Assembly: GCF_003590145.2 (NCBI RefSeq)
Contig: NZ_CP060436.1
Span: 2,390,001 to 2,454,000, forward strand
Direction of reading: 5' to 3'
Origin: Pseudooceanicola algae
GTDB taxonomy: Bacteria > Pseudomonadota > Alphaproteobacteria > Rhodobacterales > Rhodobacteraceae
Length of the DNA: 64,000 nt
The notes beneath the pieces are model-generated. The model was not told the DNA's origin. It ran no database searches and saw only the letters and a program-made list of their open reading frames with translations. Below, piece after piece: positions 8,210 to 17,912 of the stretch. Position 1 is the stretch's first letter. Each line of letters opens with the position of its first letter. A program made the position numbers and the translations under genes.

Positions 8210-8402
8210 CCTTGCCGCACCGCAGCGCCCGCCATAGGCGCCAAACGGCCACTGAACACGCTCTTGATCGGCAGGTTCCCACCCAAGCTGCACTTCGCGG
8301 ACAGGCGGCGCAAAAAAGCCGGGGAACCGGATGATCCAAGCGGATTCACGCATGTGTCGCGCGGCGCGCCCACCTGCGTCCGCGGGACAGTTTGAGGGAA
8401 GA

Positions 8403-8835
<433 letters not shown>

Positions 8836-8841
8836 GGGCTC

Positions 8842-8870
8842 CCATAGCGCCTTCCGGCGGCTGCGGTCAA
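8842..8870 (-). promoter_or_regulatory. rnpB promoter
   Basis: TTGACC (8870-8865), a 17-bp spacer and CTATGG (8847-8842) on the minus strand place the transcription start near 8835, exactly where the RNase P RNA P1 helix begins. Confidence 0.65.
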
Positions 8871-8998
8871 TCGTCGGCGGGACCCGAAGCGTGACTGCCC
8901 GAGCAACGTCCCCGATGCCCCTGCTGCCACGGCTCCGCCTTTGGCGTTGCCCGAACCGGGGCTTTGCGCCAATATCACCGGCGAAAGAAGGGGACCCC

Positions 8999-9454
8999 AT
9001 GCGCAAGTTTCTCGTCATTCTGGACGACAGCCGCGAATGTCTGAACGCCATGCGCTTCGCTGCGATGCGGGCGGCGCATTCGAGCGGCGGCGTCGCCATC
9101 CTGTCGATCATCCCGCCGGAAGAGTTCAATCACTGGATCGGTGTCGGCGACATCATGCGGTCCGAGGCACGCGAAAGGATCGAAGCCCATTTCGAGGTCT
9201 TCGCCAAATGGATGCGCGACCGGCAGAACATCGAACCCGAACTGATCATCCGGGAAGGCGAGCCCTTTGAACAGATCCTCGGCCTGATCCGCGAAGACAG
9301 CGACATCGGCGTGCTGGTGCTGGGCGCGGCTGCGGGCAAATCCGGCCCCGGCCCGCTGGTCAGCCACATGAGCCGCAATGCCGCCAGCCTGCCCGTGCCG
9401 ATTACCATCGTGCCGGAGGATCTTTCCAAGGAACGCCTGGAAGCCATCACCTGA
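8999..9454 (+). CDS. universal stress protein, UspA family
   Basis: The 151-residue protein has the Usp alpha/beta fold: KFLVILDDSRECLNAMRFA at the N-terminus, a middle HWIGVGDIM region, and the C-terminal strand-loop VLVLGAAAGKSGPGPLVSHM, which corresponds to the G-2x-G-9x-G(S/T) nucleotide-binding signature in degenerate form. The start is set by the homologous N-terminus and by the GAAAGAAGGGG just upstream, although the frame is open further 5'. It sits divergent from rnpB and alone. UspA proteins are cytoplasmic stress-response factors; whether this one binds ATP is uncertain. Confidence 0.88.
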   Translation: MRKFLVILDDSRECLNAMRFAAMRAAHSSGGVAILSIIPPEEFNHWIGVGDIMRSEARERIEAHFEVFAKWMRDRQNIEPELIIREGEPFEQILGLIREDSDIGVLVLGAAAGKSGPGPLVSHMSRNAASLPVPITIVPEDLSKERLEAIT

Positions 9455-9532
9455 CACGCCCCTGCCCCTGACACCACTGACACGATCGACCGGCAGGTCC
9501 CGATCAAGACCAAGACGAAAGAAGAAGGCCCC

Positions 9533-10453
9533 ATGTTAGCAAGACGTTCCGCCGCCCGCCGCGCCCACTGCCTTGTCGCAAGCCTTCTTGCCCTCGCGAT
9601 CCTGCCCCCTGCGATCCAGGCCCAGGAAACCCGCGTCACCCGCAAGTCCGTCGCCTCCCGCACCATGGAAACACCCGGCCAGCCAGCAGCAAGCTTCAGC
9701 GACCCCGCTGTGGCCTTCAGTGCCGAGGGACTGTCCCCCGAAGACATCGAGCAGCTGGAATACGCGCTGCTTCTGGCGCGGGGATATTCCGCACGCCCCG
9801 ACGGGGTCTGGGATTCCGACGAAGACAAGGCGCTGGCACGGGTCACGCGCACCTATCGCGGGCTGGAGCCCGCCCGCCTGCTGGACTGGACCGAAATGGA
9901 TCCCGATGGCGGCCTCATCCAGTTCTCGAACCCGGTCACGCCCACCAATGCCGAGATGGCCCGCATGCTGGACGACCTGAACGTCGAATGGGAACGCAAC
10001 GACTGGGGCGACCGCTATTACGAGATCTTCGACAAGACGATCTCGAGCCCGGACGGATTGATGGCGGCCCATGACCCGGATATCGACATCAGTTCGCAGG
10101 TTGATCACGGGACGCTGTTCCTGATGCAGATGAACCTTGGCGACGAAGACCTCGAGACTTGGCACAACTGGCTTGAGGAAAACCGCGACGCCCTGCTGGG
10201 CGGCGGCACCCGGACGGTCGATGGCACGCGCATCACCTCGGGCGTGGTGGAAAGCACCGGACATTATCATTACTACATGACGCGCGCGCTGCCGGGAGAA
10301 GATGGGCGAAGCCGGCTGCTGTCGATCTCTGCCGCGCCCGCCAATATCGGCAGGGCCAACTTCATGGTGCACGGGATGCGCGACGGCAATACGGGTCTGC
10401 CCGGCATCCCCGCGGACAGCCCGTTGATGGATCTGCTGGCGCTGGCGCCCTGA
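9533..10453 (+). CDS. conserved exported protein of unknown function
   Basis: A 306-residue protein preceded by AAGAAGG. It opens with an Arg-rich n-region and a hydrophobic core (residues 1-30, likely cleavage after AIQAQ), so export by Sec is predicted. After a Pro/Ala linker, residues about 60-110 (SPEDIEQLEYALLLARGY ... DGVWDSDEDKALARV) resemble a small peptidoglycan-binding-like helical repeat. The rest is rich in Trp, Asp and Glu, with a HYHYYMTRALPGEDG segment near 245-260, and contains no motif I recognise as catalytic. No paralogue is visible in the window. Function unknown; a periplasmic or cell-wall role is an inference from export and the N-terminal module. Confidence 0.72.
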   Translation: MLARRSAARRAHCLVASLLALAILPPAIQAQETRVTRKSVASRTMETPGQPAASFSDPAVAFSAEGLSPEDIEQLEYALLLARGYSARPDGVWDSDEDKALARVTRTYRGLEPARLLDWTEMDPDGGLIQFSNPVTPTNAEMARMLDDLNVEWERNDWGDRYYEIFDKTISSPDGLMAAHDPDIDISSQVDHGTLFLMQMNLGDEDLETWHNWLEENRDALLGGGTRTVDGTRITSGVVESTGHYHYYMTRALPGEDGRSRLLSISAAPANIGRANFMVHGMRDGNTGLPGIPADSPLMDLLALAP

Positions 10454-10481
10454 GGGGCACCAAGACCACACCCCGAGCCAA

Positions 10482-10498
10482 TTTAGAACGGTTCCAAA
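10482..10498. promoter_or_regulatory. predicted Irr (ICE) box upstream of the Nfu gene
   Basis: TTTAGAA-CGG-TTCCAAA is a near-perfect palindrome (one mismatch) with the architecture of the Irr-binding iron control element known from rhizobia and Rhodobacteraceae. It ends 2 bp before the -35 box of the Nfu promoter, the location expected for iron-dependent control. Confidence 0.6.
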
Positions 10499-10500
10499 TC

Positions 10501-10529
10501 TTGACAGGCGGGACCGGAAGGCGCATATC
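10501..10529 (+). promoter_or_regulatory. sigma-70 promoter of the Nfu gene
   Basis: TTGACA (10501-10506), a 17-bp spacer and CATATC (10524-10529) form a near-consensus promoter with a leader of about 20 nt before the ATG at 10557. Confidence 0.65.
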
Positions 10530-10556
10530 GGGGTCCAAGCCAGAAAGGGTCCGCCG

Positions 10557-11123
10557 ATGTTCATCCAGACCGAATCCACACCGAATCCCGCGACGCTGAA
10601 GTTTCTGCCGGGCCAGACCGTGCTTGACGCGGGCACGGCGGATTTCCCGACGGCCGAAGCGGGCGAAAAATCTCCGCTGGCCAAGCGCCTGTTTTCCGTC
10701 GACGGCGTGACCGGGGTCTTCTTCGGCACCGATTTCGTTACCGTGACCAAGACCGACAGCATCGAATGGGATCACCTGAAGCCCGCCCTGCTCGGCGCGA
10801 TCATGGAACATTTCCAATCCGGTCAGCCGGTGATGAACGAAGCCGGCGCGCCTGCCGCCTCGGGTCATGCCGATCATGACGGGCCCGATGGTGCCATCGT
10901 CAACCAGATCAAGGAACTGCTCGACACCCGCGTGCGGCCCGCCGTTGCGCAGGATGGTGGCGACATTACCTTCCACGGGTTCGACCGGGGGGTCGTCTAT
11001 CTTTACATGCAGGGCGCCTGTGCGGGGTGCCCGTCTTCGACCCTGACGCTGAAGATGGGGATCGAGAACCTGCTGCGCCACTACATCCCCGAGGTGACCG
11101 AGGTCCGGCCTGTTGCCGTCTGA
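10557..11123 (+). CDS. Nfu-type iron-sulfur cluster carrier (NifU-like)
   Basis: The 188-residue protein has an N-terminal Nfu_N domain (about 1-88, starting FIQTESTPNPATLKFLPG) and a C-terminal NifU-type domain (about 112-180) with the cluster-binding CAGC motif (Cys155 and Cys158) in GACAGCPSSTLTLK. Such proteins bind a 4Fe-4S cluster as a dimer and hand it to client enzymes. Length and architecture match mitochondrial NFU1 and alphaproteobacterial homologues. A predicted Irr box and strong promoter precede it, so expression probably follows iron or haem status. The downstream tsaB frame overlaps its last codons. Confidence 0.94.
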   Translation: MFIQTESTPNPATLKFLPGQTVLDAGTADFPTAEAGEKSPLAKRLFSVDGVTGVFFGTDFVTVTKTDSIEWDHLKPALLGAIMEHFQSGQPVMNEAGAPAASGHADHDGPDGAIVNQIKELLDTRVRPAVAQDGGDITFHGFDRGVVYLYMQGACAGCPSSTLTLKMGIENLLRHYIPEVTEVRPVAV

Positions 11124-11742
11124 CGACTGCCTTCTGGCCTTCGACACATCGGCCGCGCATTGCGCGGCCGCTTTGCTATGCAATGGGGTCATCCTCGCGG
11201 AACGGCGCGATCCCATGGCCAAGGGCCAGGGCGAACACCTGGTCCCGCTGCTGGAAGACCTGCTGGGTGACGCCAGCCTCAGCTGGTCCGACCTGACCGC
11301 TTTGGCGGTCGGCACCGGGCCGGGCAATTTCACCGGCTTGCGGATCTCCGTGGCGTTGGTGCGTGGGCTGGCGCTGGCGCTGAAGATCCCCGCGATCGGC
11401 GTCACCGGTTTCGAGGCGCTTGCACTGGACGCGCCGCGCCCGATGCTTGCCACTCTCCCCGCGCCGCGCGATCAGCTTTATGGACAGCTCTGGACCAAAG
11501 ACGGCGTTTCCGAGGCACAGATCTTCGCCGCCGACCAGATCCCGCCGGATCTGCAAGCCCCCGGAATGGCCCTGCTGGGCGCGATCAGGGGCGCCGGCGA
11601 CGACGCGCCCGTGAACCCGGCCATTGCCATTGCCCGCGCCGCCGCCGCCAAGGGCGCGCAGCCGCAGCCGCCCGCGCCCTTCTACCTGCGCCCGGCCGAT
11701 GCCGCCCCGCCCCGCGACGCACCGCCCCGGATCCTGCCGTGA
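11113..11742 (+). CDS. tsaB: tRNA threonylcarbamoyladenosine biosynthesis protein TsaB
   Basis: The 209-residue protein is an ASKHA-fold TsaB: LLAFDTSAAHCAAALL at the N-terminus, then the diagnostic TALAVGTGPGNFTGLRI motif and a VTGFEALALD helix. TsaB partners TsaD and TsaE in making the essential t6A37 modification of ANN-decoding tRNAs. The start appears to be TTG at 11113, overlapping the last 11 bases of the Nfu gene, with no better in-frame ATG. Its stop overlaps rimI by 4 bp, a gene pair conserved across many bacteria. Confidence 0.92.
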   Translation: MPSDDCLLAFDTSAAHCAAALLCNGVILAERRDPMAKGQGEHLVPLLEDLLGDASLSWSDLTALAVGTGPGNFTGLRISVALVRGLALALKIPAIGVTGFEALALDAPRPMLATLPAPRDQLYGQLWTKDGVSEAQIFAADQIPPDLQAPGMALLGAIRGAGDDAPVNPAIAIARAAAAKGAQPQPPAPFYLRPADAAPPRDAPPRILP

Positions 11743-12161
11743 CGACCTGGACACCGGCTGGCCTGTCGCGCCTTCATGCCCGCTGCTTCACCACCCCGCG
11801 CCCATGGAGCGAGGCGGAGTTCGAGGAAATCCTCGGGGAAGACGCCTCATTTCTCATCACGCGACCAGAAGGTTTCCTGCTCGCTCTGCAGGTGCTGGAT
11901 GAGGTCGAGGTGCTGACCATCGCCGTCGCCCCCGCGGCGCGGCAGCAGGGGCATGGGCTGGCGATGTTCGGGGAATTCGAACGCCGGGCCATGGACCTGG
12001 GGTGCAAAAAGGCCTTCCTGGAAGTGGCGACCGACAATCTGGCCGCCAAGGCGCTTTATGCCGCCGCCGGTTACAGGCAGGTCGGACGGCGTCCGCGCTA
12101 CTACCGCAAGCCCGATGGCGGCTTGATTGACGCTGAAATCCTGTGCAAACAACTCGGGTGA
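11739..12161 (+). CDS. rimI: ribosomal-protein-alanine N-acetyltransferase RimI
   Basis: A 140-residue GNAT enzyme with the RimI pattern: LSRLHARCFTTPRPWSEAEF at the N-terminus, acetyl-CoA loop VAPAARQQGHGLAM, then FLEVATDNLAAKALYAAAGY and RRPRYYRKPDGG at the end. It acetylates N-terminal alanine (ribosomal S18 in E. coli). The start is a GTG overlapping the tsaB stop by 4 bp. Linkage to tsaB supports the assignment over a generic GNAT. Confidence 0.88.
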   Translation: MTTWTPAGLSRLHARCFTTPRPWSEAEFEEILGEDASFLITRPEGFLLALQVLDEVEVLTIAVAPAARQQGHGLAMFGEFERRAMDLGCKKAFLEVATDNLAAKALYAAAGYRQVGRRPRYYRKPDGGLIDAEILCKQLG

Positions 12162-12314
12162 CCCTGCGGGACATGGCGGCTTTCTCTACCAAACGGTCAG
12201 AGATTGCTATTGACCACCGCAAGGCCCTTTGACCTAAACTGTCCTGATGACCCGATCCGAACAAAGCCGAAGGCCGCGGGATCAGACAAACGGCCGAGCA
12301 ACTGGGAGAGACGA

Positions 12315-13316
<1,002 letters not shown>

Positions 13317-13324
13317 AGCCGGAT

Positions 13325-13353
13325 CGGCGGGGCCTCAGGGCCCTGCCGTTTTT
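13325..13353 (+). terminator. attenuating terminator between binding-protein and ATPase genes
   Basis: CGGCGGGGCC (13325-13334) pairs imperfectly with GGGCCCTGCCG (13338-13348) and is followed by five T residues. It lies directly after the BMP protein stop and inside the operon, so partial termination is likely. Confidence 0.7.
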
Positions 13354-13414
13354 CTGCGCAGGGGCTGCGTGGCGCGCGGCCCCTGTCTCCTTTCGCAGCA
13401 ACGGAACGCCCCTC

Positions 13415-15031
13415 ATGACAGATACCGCCCCCGCCATCGAACTGAAGGGCATCTCGAAGGCCTTCGGTCCGGTTCAGGCGAACAAGGACATCTCGATCCG
13501 CGTGATGCCGGGCACGATCCACGGCATCATCGGTGAAAACGGCGCGGGCAAGTCGACCCTGATGTCGATCCTCTACGGCTTCTACAAGGCCGACCGGGGA
13601 GAGATCTGGGTCAATGGCGAAAAGAAATCCATCACCGACAGCCAGGCGGCCATCGCCGCAGGCATCGGCATGGTCTTCCAGCATTTCAAGCTGGTCGAGA
13701 ATTTTTCGGTGGTGGAAAACATCATCCTCGGCGCCGAAGACGGCGCCTTTCTGCGGCCCTCGGTTTCCAAGGCCCGCAAATCGCTGAAACGGCTGGCCGA
13801 GGAATACGAGATGCATGTCGATCCCGACATGCTGATCGAGAACCTTTCGGTCGGGCACCAGCAGCGGGTCGAGATCCTGAAGGCGCTCTACCGCGAAGCC
13901 AACATCCTGATCCTGGACGAGCCCACCGGCGTGCTGACCCCGGCCGAGGCCGATCACCTGTTCCGCATTCTCGACAACCTGCGGGCCGAGGGCAAGACGG
14001 TGATCCTGATCACACACAAGCTGCGCGAGATCATGGAGATCACCGATACGGTGTCCGTCATGCGCCGTGGCGAAATGACCGCGACGGTGAAGACCGCCGA
14101 AACCAGCCCCGAGGAACTGGCCGAACTGATGGTCGGCCGCAAGGTGCTGCTGCGCGTCGACAAGACCCCCGCGCAACCGGGCAAGACCGTGCTGTCGGTC
14201 AAGGACCTGCATGTCACCGACGACAAGGGCGTCGAACGTGTCAAGGGCGTGTCGCTGGACATCCGCGCGGGCGAGATCCTCGGCATCGCCGGGGTGGCCG
14301 GCAACGGCCAGTCCGAGGTCATGAACGTCCTTGGCGGCATCATGGAAGGCCGCGGCGAGATCACCATGAACGGTGCACCGCTGCCGCTGACCGGCGCCGG
14401 TTCGGACGGTGCCGCACGGCGCAAGGCGCTGATCGCCCATGTCCCCGAGGACCGGCAGCGCGAAGGCCTGATCATGGAGTTCACCGCCTGGGAAAATTCG
14501 GTCTTCGGCTATCACCGCGATCCGCGCTGGCAATCCGGCCCGCTGATGAACAATTCCGCGATCCAGACCGAGGCCGCCGGGGCGATGGAACGCTTTGACG
14601 TGCGCCCGCCGGACCCCAACCTTGCCGCCAAGAGCTTTTCCGGCGGCAACCAGCAAAAGATCGTCCTGGCCCGCGAGATCGAGCGTAACCCCGACCTGCT
14701 GCTGGTCGGCCAGCCCACGCGCGGCGTCGACATCGGCGCCATCGAATTCATCCACCAGGAAATCGTGCGCCTGCGCGATCAGGGCAAGGCGATCCTGCTG
14801 GTCTCGGTCGAACTGGACGAGATCATGTCGCTGTCCGACCGCATCGCCGTCATGTTCGACGGCAAGATCATGGGCCTGCGCGACCCGGCCGAGACCGATG
14901 AACGCGAACTGGGCCTGCTGATGGCCGGGATCGCGGGCGAACCCGACAAGGAAGACTGGAAGGCGGTCGAGGAAAACCTTGCCGCCGTCGAAGCTGCCGC
15001 AGACCAGGAAGAAGGCGCGCACAATGGATAA
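13415..15031 (+). CDS. double-domain ABC ATPase of the BMP importer (NupO/YufO type)
   Basis: The 538-residue protein carries two ABC modules in tandem. The first has Walker A GENGAGKST (40-48), Walker B LILDEPTGVLTP (about 165-176) and H-loop THK. The second has the degenerate P-loop GVAGNGQSE (about 293-301) and the FSGGNQQK signature, typical of CUT2 and nucleoside importers in which one site is weak. A Lys/Asp/Glu-rich tail follows. It supplies ATP hydrolysis for the two permeases at 15024 and 16751. Its last codons overlap the first permease by 8 bp. Confidence 0.93.
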   Translation: MTDTAPAIELKGISKAFGPVQANKDISIRVMPGTIHGIIGENGAGKSTLMSILYGFYKADRGEIWVNGEKKSITDSQAAIAAGIGMVFQHFKLVENFSVVENIILGAEDGAFLRPSVSKARKSLKRLAEEYEMHVDPDMLIENLSVGHQQRVEILKALYREANILILDEPTGVLTPAEADHLFRILDNLRAEGKTVILITHKLREIMEITDTVSVMRRGEMTATVKTAETSPEELAELMVGRKVLLRVDKTPAQPGKTVLSVKDLHVTDDKGVERVKGVSLDIRAGEILGIAGVAGNGQSEVMNVLGGIMEGRGEITMNGAPLPLTGAGSDGAARRKALIAHVPEDRQREGLIMEFTAWENSVFGYHRDPRWQSGPLMNNSAIQTEAAGAMERFDVRPPDPNLAAKSFSGGNQQKIVLAREIERNPDLLLVGQPTRGVDIGAIEFIHQEIVRLRDQGKAILLVSVELDEIMSLSDRIAVMFDGKIMGLRDPAETDERELGLLMAGIAGEPDKEDWKAVEENLAAVEAAADQEEGAHNG

Positions 15032-16115
15032 GATGCCTGCCTGGGCCGATATGGTCCTGATCCCGCTGATCTCGCTGCTGCTGGCAGCCCTTCTGTCGGC
15101 CGTGGCGATCCTGGCCATCGGTGAAGACCCGGTCGAAGCCTTTTCCCTGATGGTCGACGGGGCGCTGATGCGGTCCTCTGGCTGGGGCTATACGCTTTAT
15201 TACGCGACCAACTTCATCTTCACCGGCCTTGCGGTTTCGGTCGCTTTCCATGCCCGGCTGTTCAATATCGGCGGCGAAGGCCAGGCGGTCATCGGCTCCT
15301 TGGGCGTCGCGCTTTGCTGCCTGTTCATTCCCTGGCCGCACTGGTCGCTGGCGATCATCGGCTCGACTGTCGCCGCCGGGGTCTTCGGCGCCGCCTGGGC
15401 GCTGATCCCGGCCTATCTGCAGGCCGCGCGGGGCAGCCATATCGTGATCACCACGATCATGTTCAACTTCATCGCCTCGGCGCTGCTGAACTACCTGCTG
15501 GTCAACAAGCTGCGCCCCGTCGGCGCGATGGAGCCCGCCTCGGCCACCTTTGCCGAGGGCACCCATCTGCCGACCTTCCAGGACATGTTCGCCGGGGCTG
15601 GCACGATGTTCCGCGGCTCTCCGGCGAATGTGTCCTTCTTCCTGGCGCTGCTGGCCTGCGTGCTAGTCTGGCTGCTGATCTGGCGCACCAAGCTCGGTTA
15701 CGAGATCCGGTCGCAGGGCCATAGCGAAAGCGGCGCGAAATACGCCGGTATCTCGCCCTTCCGCATCGTGATCATCGCCATGCTGATCTCGGGCGCGCTG
15801 GCGGGAATGATGGGCGTCAACGTCACCCAGGGCGAAGCCGAGCGGTTGATCCTGAACTCCGCCGAAGGCGCGGGCTTTATCGGGATCGCCGTGGCGCTGA
15901 TGGGGCGCAACCATCCCTTCGGCGTGCTGCTGGCCTCGATCCTGTTCGGCTTCCTCTATCAGGGCGGGGCAGAACTGGCGCTCTGGACCTCGATCCCGCG
16001 CGAGTTGATCGTGGTGATCCAGGCGCTGGTGATCCTGTTCACGGGCGCGCTGGACAACATGGTCCGCTGGCCGCTGGAGCGCCTCTTCGTCGCGCTAAAC
16101 CGGAAGGCGGGGTGA
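15024..16115 (+). CDS. ABC permease of the BMP importer (NupP/YufP type)
   Basis: A 363-residue polytopic protein of the BPD_transp_2 (LivH/RbsC-like) family, with FNIGGEGQAVIGSLG around residues 85-99 and GAKYAGISPFRI in the cytoplasmic loop, both hallmarks of this class. Start ATG at 15024 sits inside the 3' end of the ATPase gene. It heterodimerises with the 16751-17713 permease. Its stop overlaps the LysE-family gene start, so an exporter is translationally coupled within the importer operon. Confidence 0.92.
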   Translation: MDKMPAWADMVLIPLISLLLAALLSAVAILAIGEDPVEAFSLMVDGALMRSSGWGYTLYYATNFIFTGLAVSVAFHARLFNIGGEGQAVIGSLGVALCCLFIPWPHWSLAIIGSTVAAGVFGAAWALIPAYLQAARGSHIVITTIMFNFIASALLNYLLVNKLRPVGAMEPASATFAEGTHLPTFQDMFAGAGTMFRGSPANVSFFLALLACVLVWLLIWRTKLGYEIRSQGHSESGAKYAGISPFRIVIIAMLISGALAGMMGVNVTQGEAERLILNSAEGAGFIGIAVALMGRNHPFGVLLASILFGFLYQGGAELALWTSIPRELIVVIQALVILFTGALDNMVRWPLERLFVALNRKAG

Positions 16116-16747
16116 TGGAGGACCTGATCGCCCATATGCCCAAGATCCTCGCGGCCTATTCGATCCTACTGGTCGCCGCGATCTCTCCGGGTCCGGCGGT
16201 GGCCTTCCTGCTGGGCGTCAGCGCCTCGCGGGGCCGCGCGGCGGCGCTCACGGCCACCACCGGGATCGCCTTTGGCTCGACGACCATCAACCTCATGACC
16301 ATGCTGGGCGTGGGCCTGCTGCTGTCGCAGGCCGCCTGGGCGATGGAGGTGCTGCGCATCGCCGGGGCCTGCTACCTGCTGTGGCTGGCCTACGGGGCCT
16401 TCCGCCGGGCGGCACATCCGCCCGCGCTGGCCCCTGCCGGCCTGCCCGGCGGTTCGGGTCGCCTTTTCGCGGCGGGCTGGCTCATGCAGACCACCAACCC
16501 CAAGGCCATCGCCTTCTGGCTGGCCATCGCCGCCATCGGCGCGACGGCGGGCGCGGGTCCGCTGACCTACGCCGCCTTCTTCACCGGCGCCTTCGCCTTG
16601 TCCTTCATCTGTCACGCGGCCTGGGCGCTGCTTCTCTCGGCCGCCCCGGTCCGCGCCGCCTACGCGGCCGGCCGGCGCTGGATCGAGGGGGCGCTTGGCA
16701 CCTTCTTCTGCTTCGCCGCCTGGAAAATCGCCGCATCGGAGTCCTGA
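16115..16747 (+). CDS. LysE/RhtB-family translocator inside the ABC operon
   Basis: A 210-residue membrane protein with the LysE-superfamily pattern: YSILLVAAISPGPAVAFLLGVSAS near the N-terminus (SPGP motif), GACYLLWLAYGAFRRA in the middle, then MQTTNPKAIAFWLA (NPK motif). The family exports amino acids or other small metabolites. The start is ATG 16115 (TGATG overlap with the permease stop); a GTG one codon earlier is equivalent. It lies between the two permease genes and is probably co-expressed with them, 3 bp before the second permease. Export of a breakdown product or homeostasis of the imported compound is a reasonable guess only. Confidence 0.9.
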   Translation: MEDLIAHMPKILAAYSILLVAAISPGPAVAFLLGVSASRGRAAALTATTGIAFGSTTINLMTMLGVGLLLSQAAWAMEVLRIAGACYLLWLAYGAFRRAAHPPALAPAGLPGGSGRLFAAGWLMQTTNPKAIAFWLAIAAIGATAGAGPLTYAAFFTGAFALSFICHAAWALLLSAAPVRAAYAAGRRWIEGALGTFFCFAAWKIAASES

Positions 16748-16750
16748 CCC

Positions 16751-17713
16751 ATGGATCTAGCAACCCTTCTTCAGGTCCTCGACTCGACCGTTCGCCTTGG
16801 CACGCCGCTGCTGCTGATGTGTCTTGCGGGGCTGTTTTCGGAACGCGCCGGGATCGTCGACATCGGGCTCGAGGGCAAGGCCCTGGCTGCGGCCTTCTTT
16901 TCCGCCGCCTTCGCCTATTACTCCGGCTCGGTCTGGGTCGGCATGCTGGTGGGTATCGGGGCCTCCATTGCCTTTTCGCTGGTCCACGGGCTGGCTTCGA
17001 TCACCTTCCGGGGCAATCAGCTGATTTCTGGCGTGGCGCTTAACTTCCTCGCTTCGGGGCTGACGGTGCTGGTGGCCCAAAGCTGGTTCCATGAGGGGGG
17101 GCGCACGCCGTCGCTGGGGGACGTGCGTTTCCAGACCGTACACTTGCCATTTGCCGAGGCGCTGCAAGACGTGCCGGTGATCGGGCCGATCTACTATGAC
17201 CTGATCTCGGGACATTCGATCCTGGTCTACGTGGCCTTCCTCTGCGTGCCGCTGACCTGGTGGGTGCTGTTCCGCACGCGGTTCGGGCTGCGCCTGCGCG
17301 CTGTGGGTGAAAACCCGGCCGCCGTCGATACAGCCGGGATTTCGGTTGTGCGGCTACGGTTCAGCGCGATCATCATCGCGGGCGTGCTTTGCGGCCTGGC
17401 GGGCAGCTACCTTGCCACCGGTCTGCAAGCCGGGTTCGTACGGGAAATGACCGCCGGACGGGGCTACATCGCGCTGGCCGCGCTGATCTTTGCCAAGTGG
17501 CGGCCCTGGTACGCCCTGTCGGCGACGATGCTGTTCGGCCTGCTGCAGGCGGTGGCGCTGCGCTATCAGAACATTGACCTCGGCGGGATCATCATCCCGG
17601 TGCAGTTCATGAACGCCCTGCCCTATATCCTGACGATCATCATCCTGGCCGGGTTCGTGGGCGCCGCCGTGCCGCCCCGCGCCGGGGGACAGCCCTACGT
17701 CAAGGAACGCTGA
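16751..17713 (+). CDS. ABC permease of the BMP importer (NupQ/YufQ type)
   Basis: A 320-residue inner-membrane permease of the BPD_transp_2 family, showing LFSERAGIVDIGLEGKALAA at the N-terminus (the GLEG element of this class), GLRLRAVGENPAAVDTAGI as the coupling loop, and RGYIALAALIFAKWRP near the C-terminus. It pairs with the 15024-16115 product to form the channel. Translation begins 3 bp after the LysE-family gene. A terminator at 17786 closes the operon. Confidence 0.92.
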   Translation: MDLATLLQVLDSTVRLGTPLLLMCLAGLFSERAGIVDIGLEGKALAAAFFSAAFAYYSGSVWVGMLVGIGASIAFSLVHGLASITFRGNQLISGVALNFLASGLTVLVAQSWFHEGGRTPSLGDVRFQTVHLPFAEALQDVPVIGPIYYDLISGHSILVYVAFLCVPLTWWVLFRTRFGLRLRAVGENPAAVDTAGISVVRLRFSAIIIAGVLCGLAGSYLATGLQAGFVREMTAGRGYIALAALIFAKWRPWYALSATMLFGLLQAVALRYQNIDLGGIIIPVQFMNALPYILTIIILAGFVGAAVPPRAGGQPYVKER

Positions 17714-17785
17714 GGAACCCAGCCCCGACGCGCGCGCCGTCGCGCCCGGGCACCTCAAATGGCCTTCGGCCACCGGACCACGCAG

Positions 17786-17814
17786 AAACCCGCCGGCGCA
17801 GCCGCGCGGGTTTT
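17786..17814 (+). terminator. terminator of the nucleoside ABC operon
   Basis: AAACCCGC (17786-17793) pairs with GCGGGTTT (17806-17813) around a 12-base GC-rich loop, and a T4 run follows. Confidence 0.75.
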
Positions 17815-17912
17815 GACGATCTCATCACAATTGCGCAGACAAGTATTGCCGCAGGCGCGAAAAGACCGCAGCATTTCATTGCCCGAACATGGGCTTCCGG
17901 CTAGGAAAAGAC

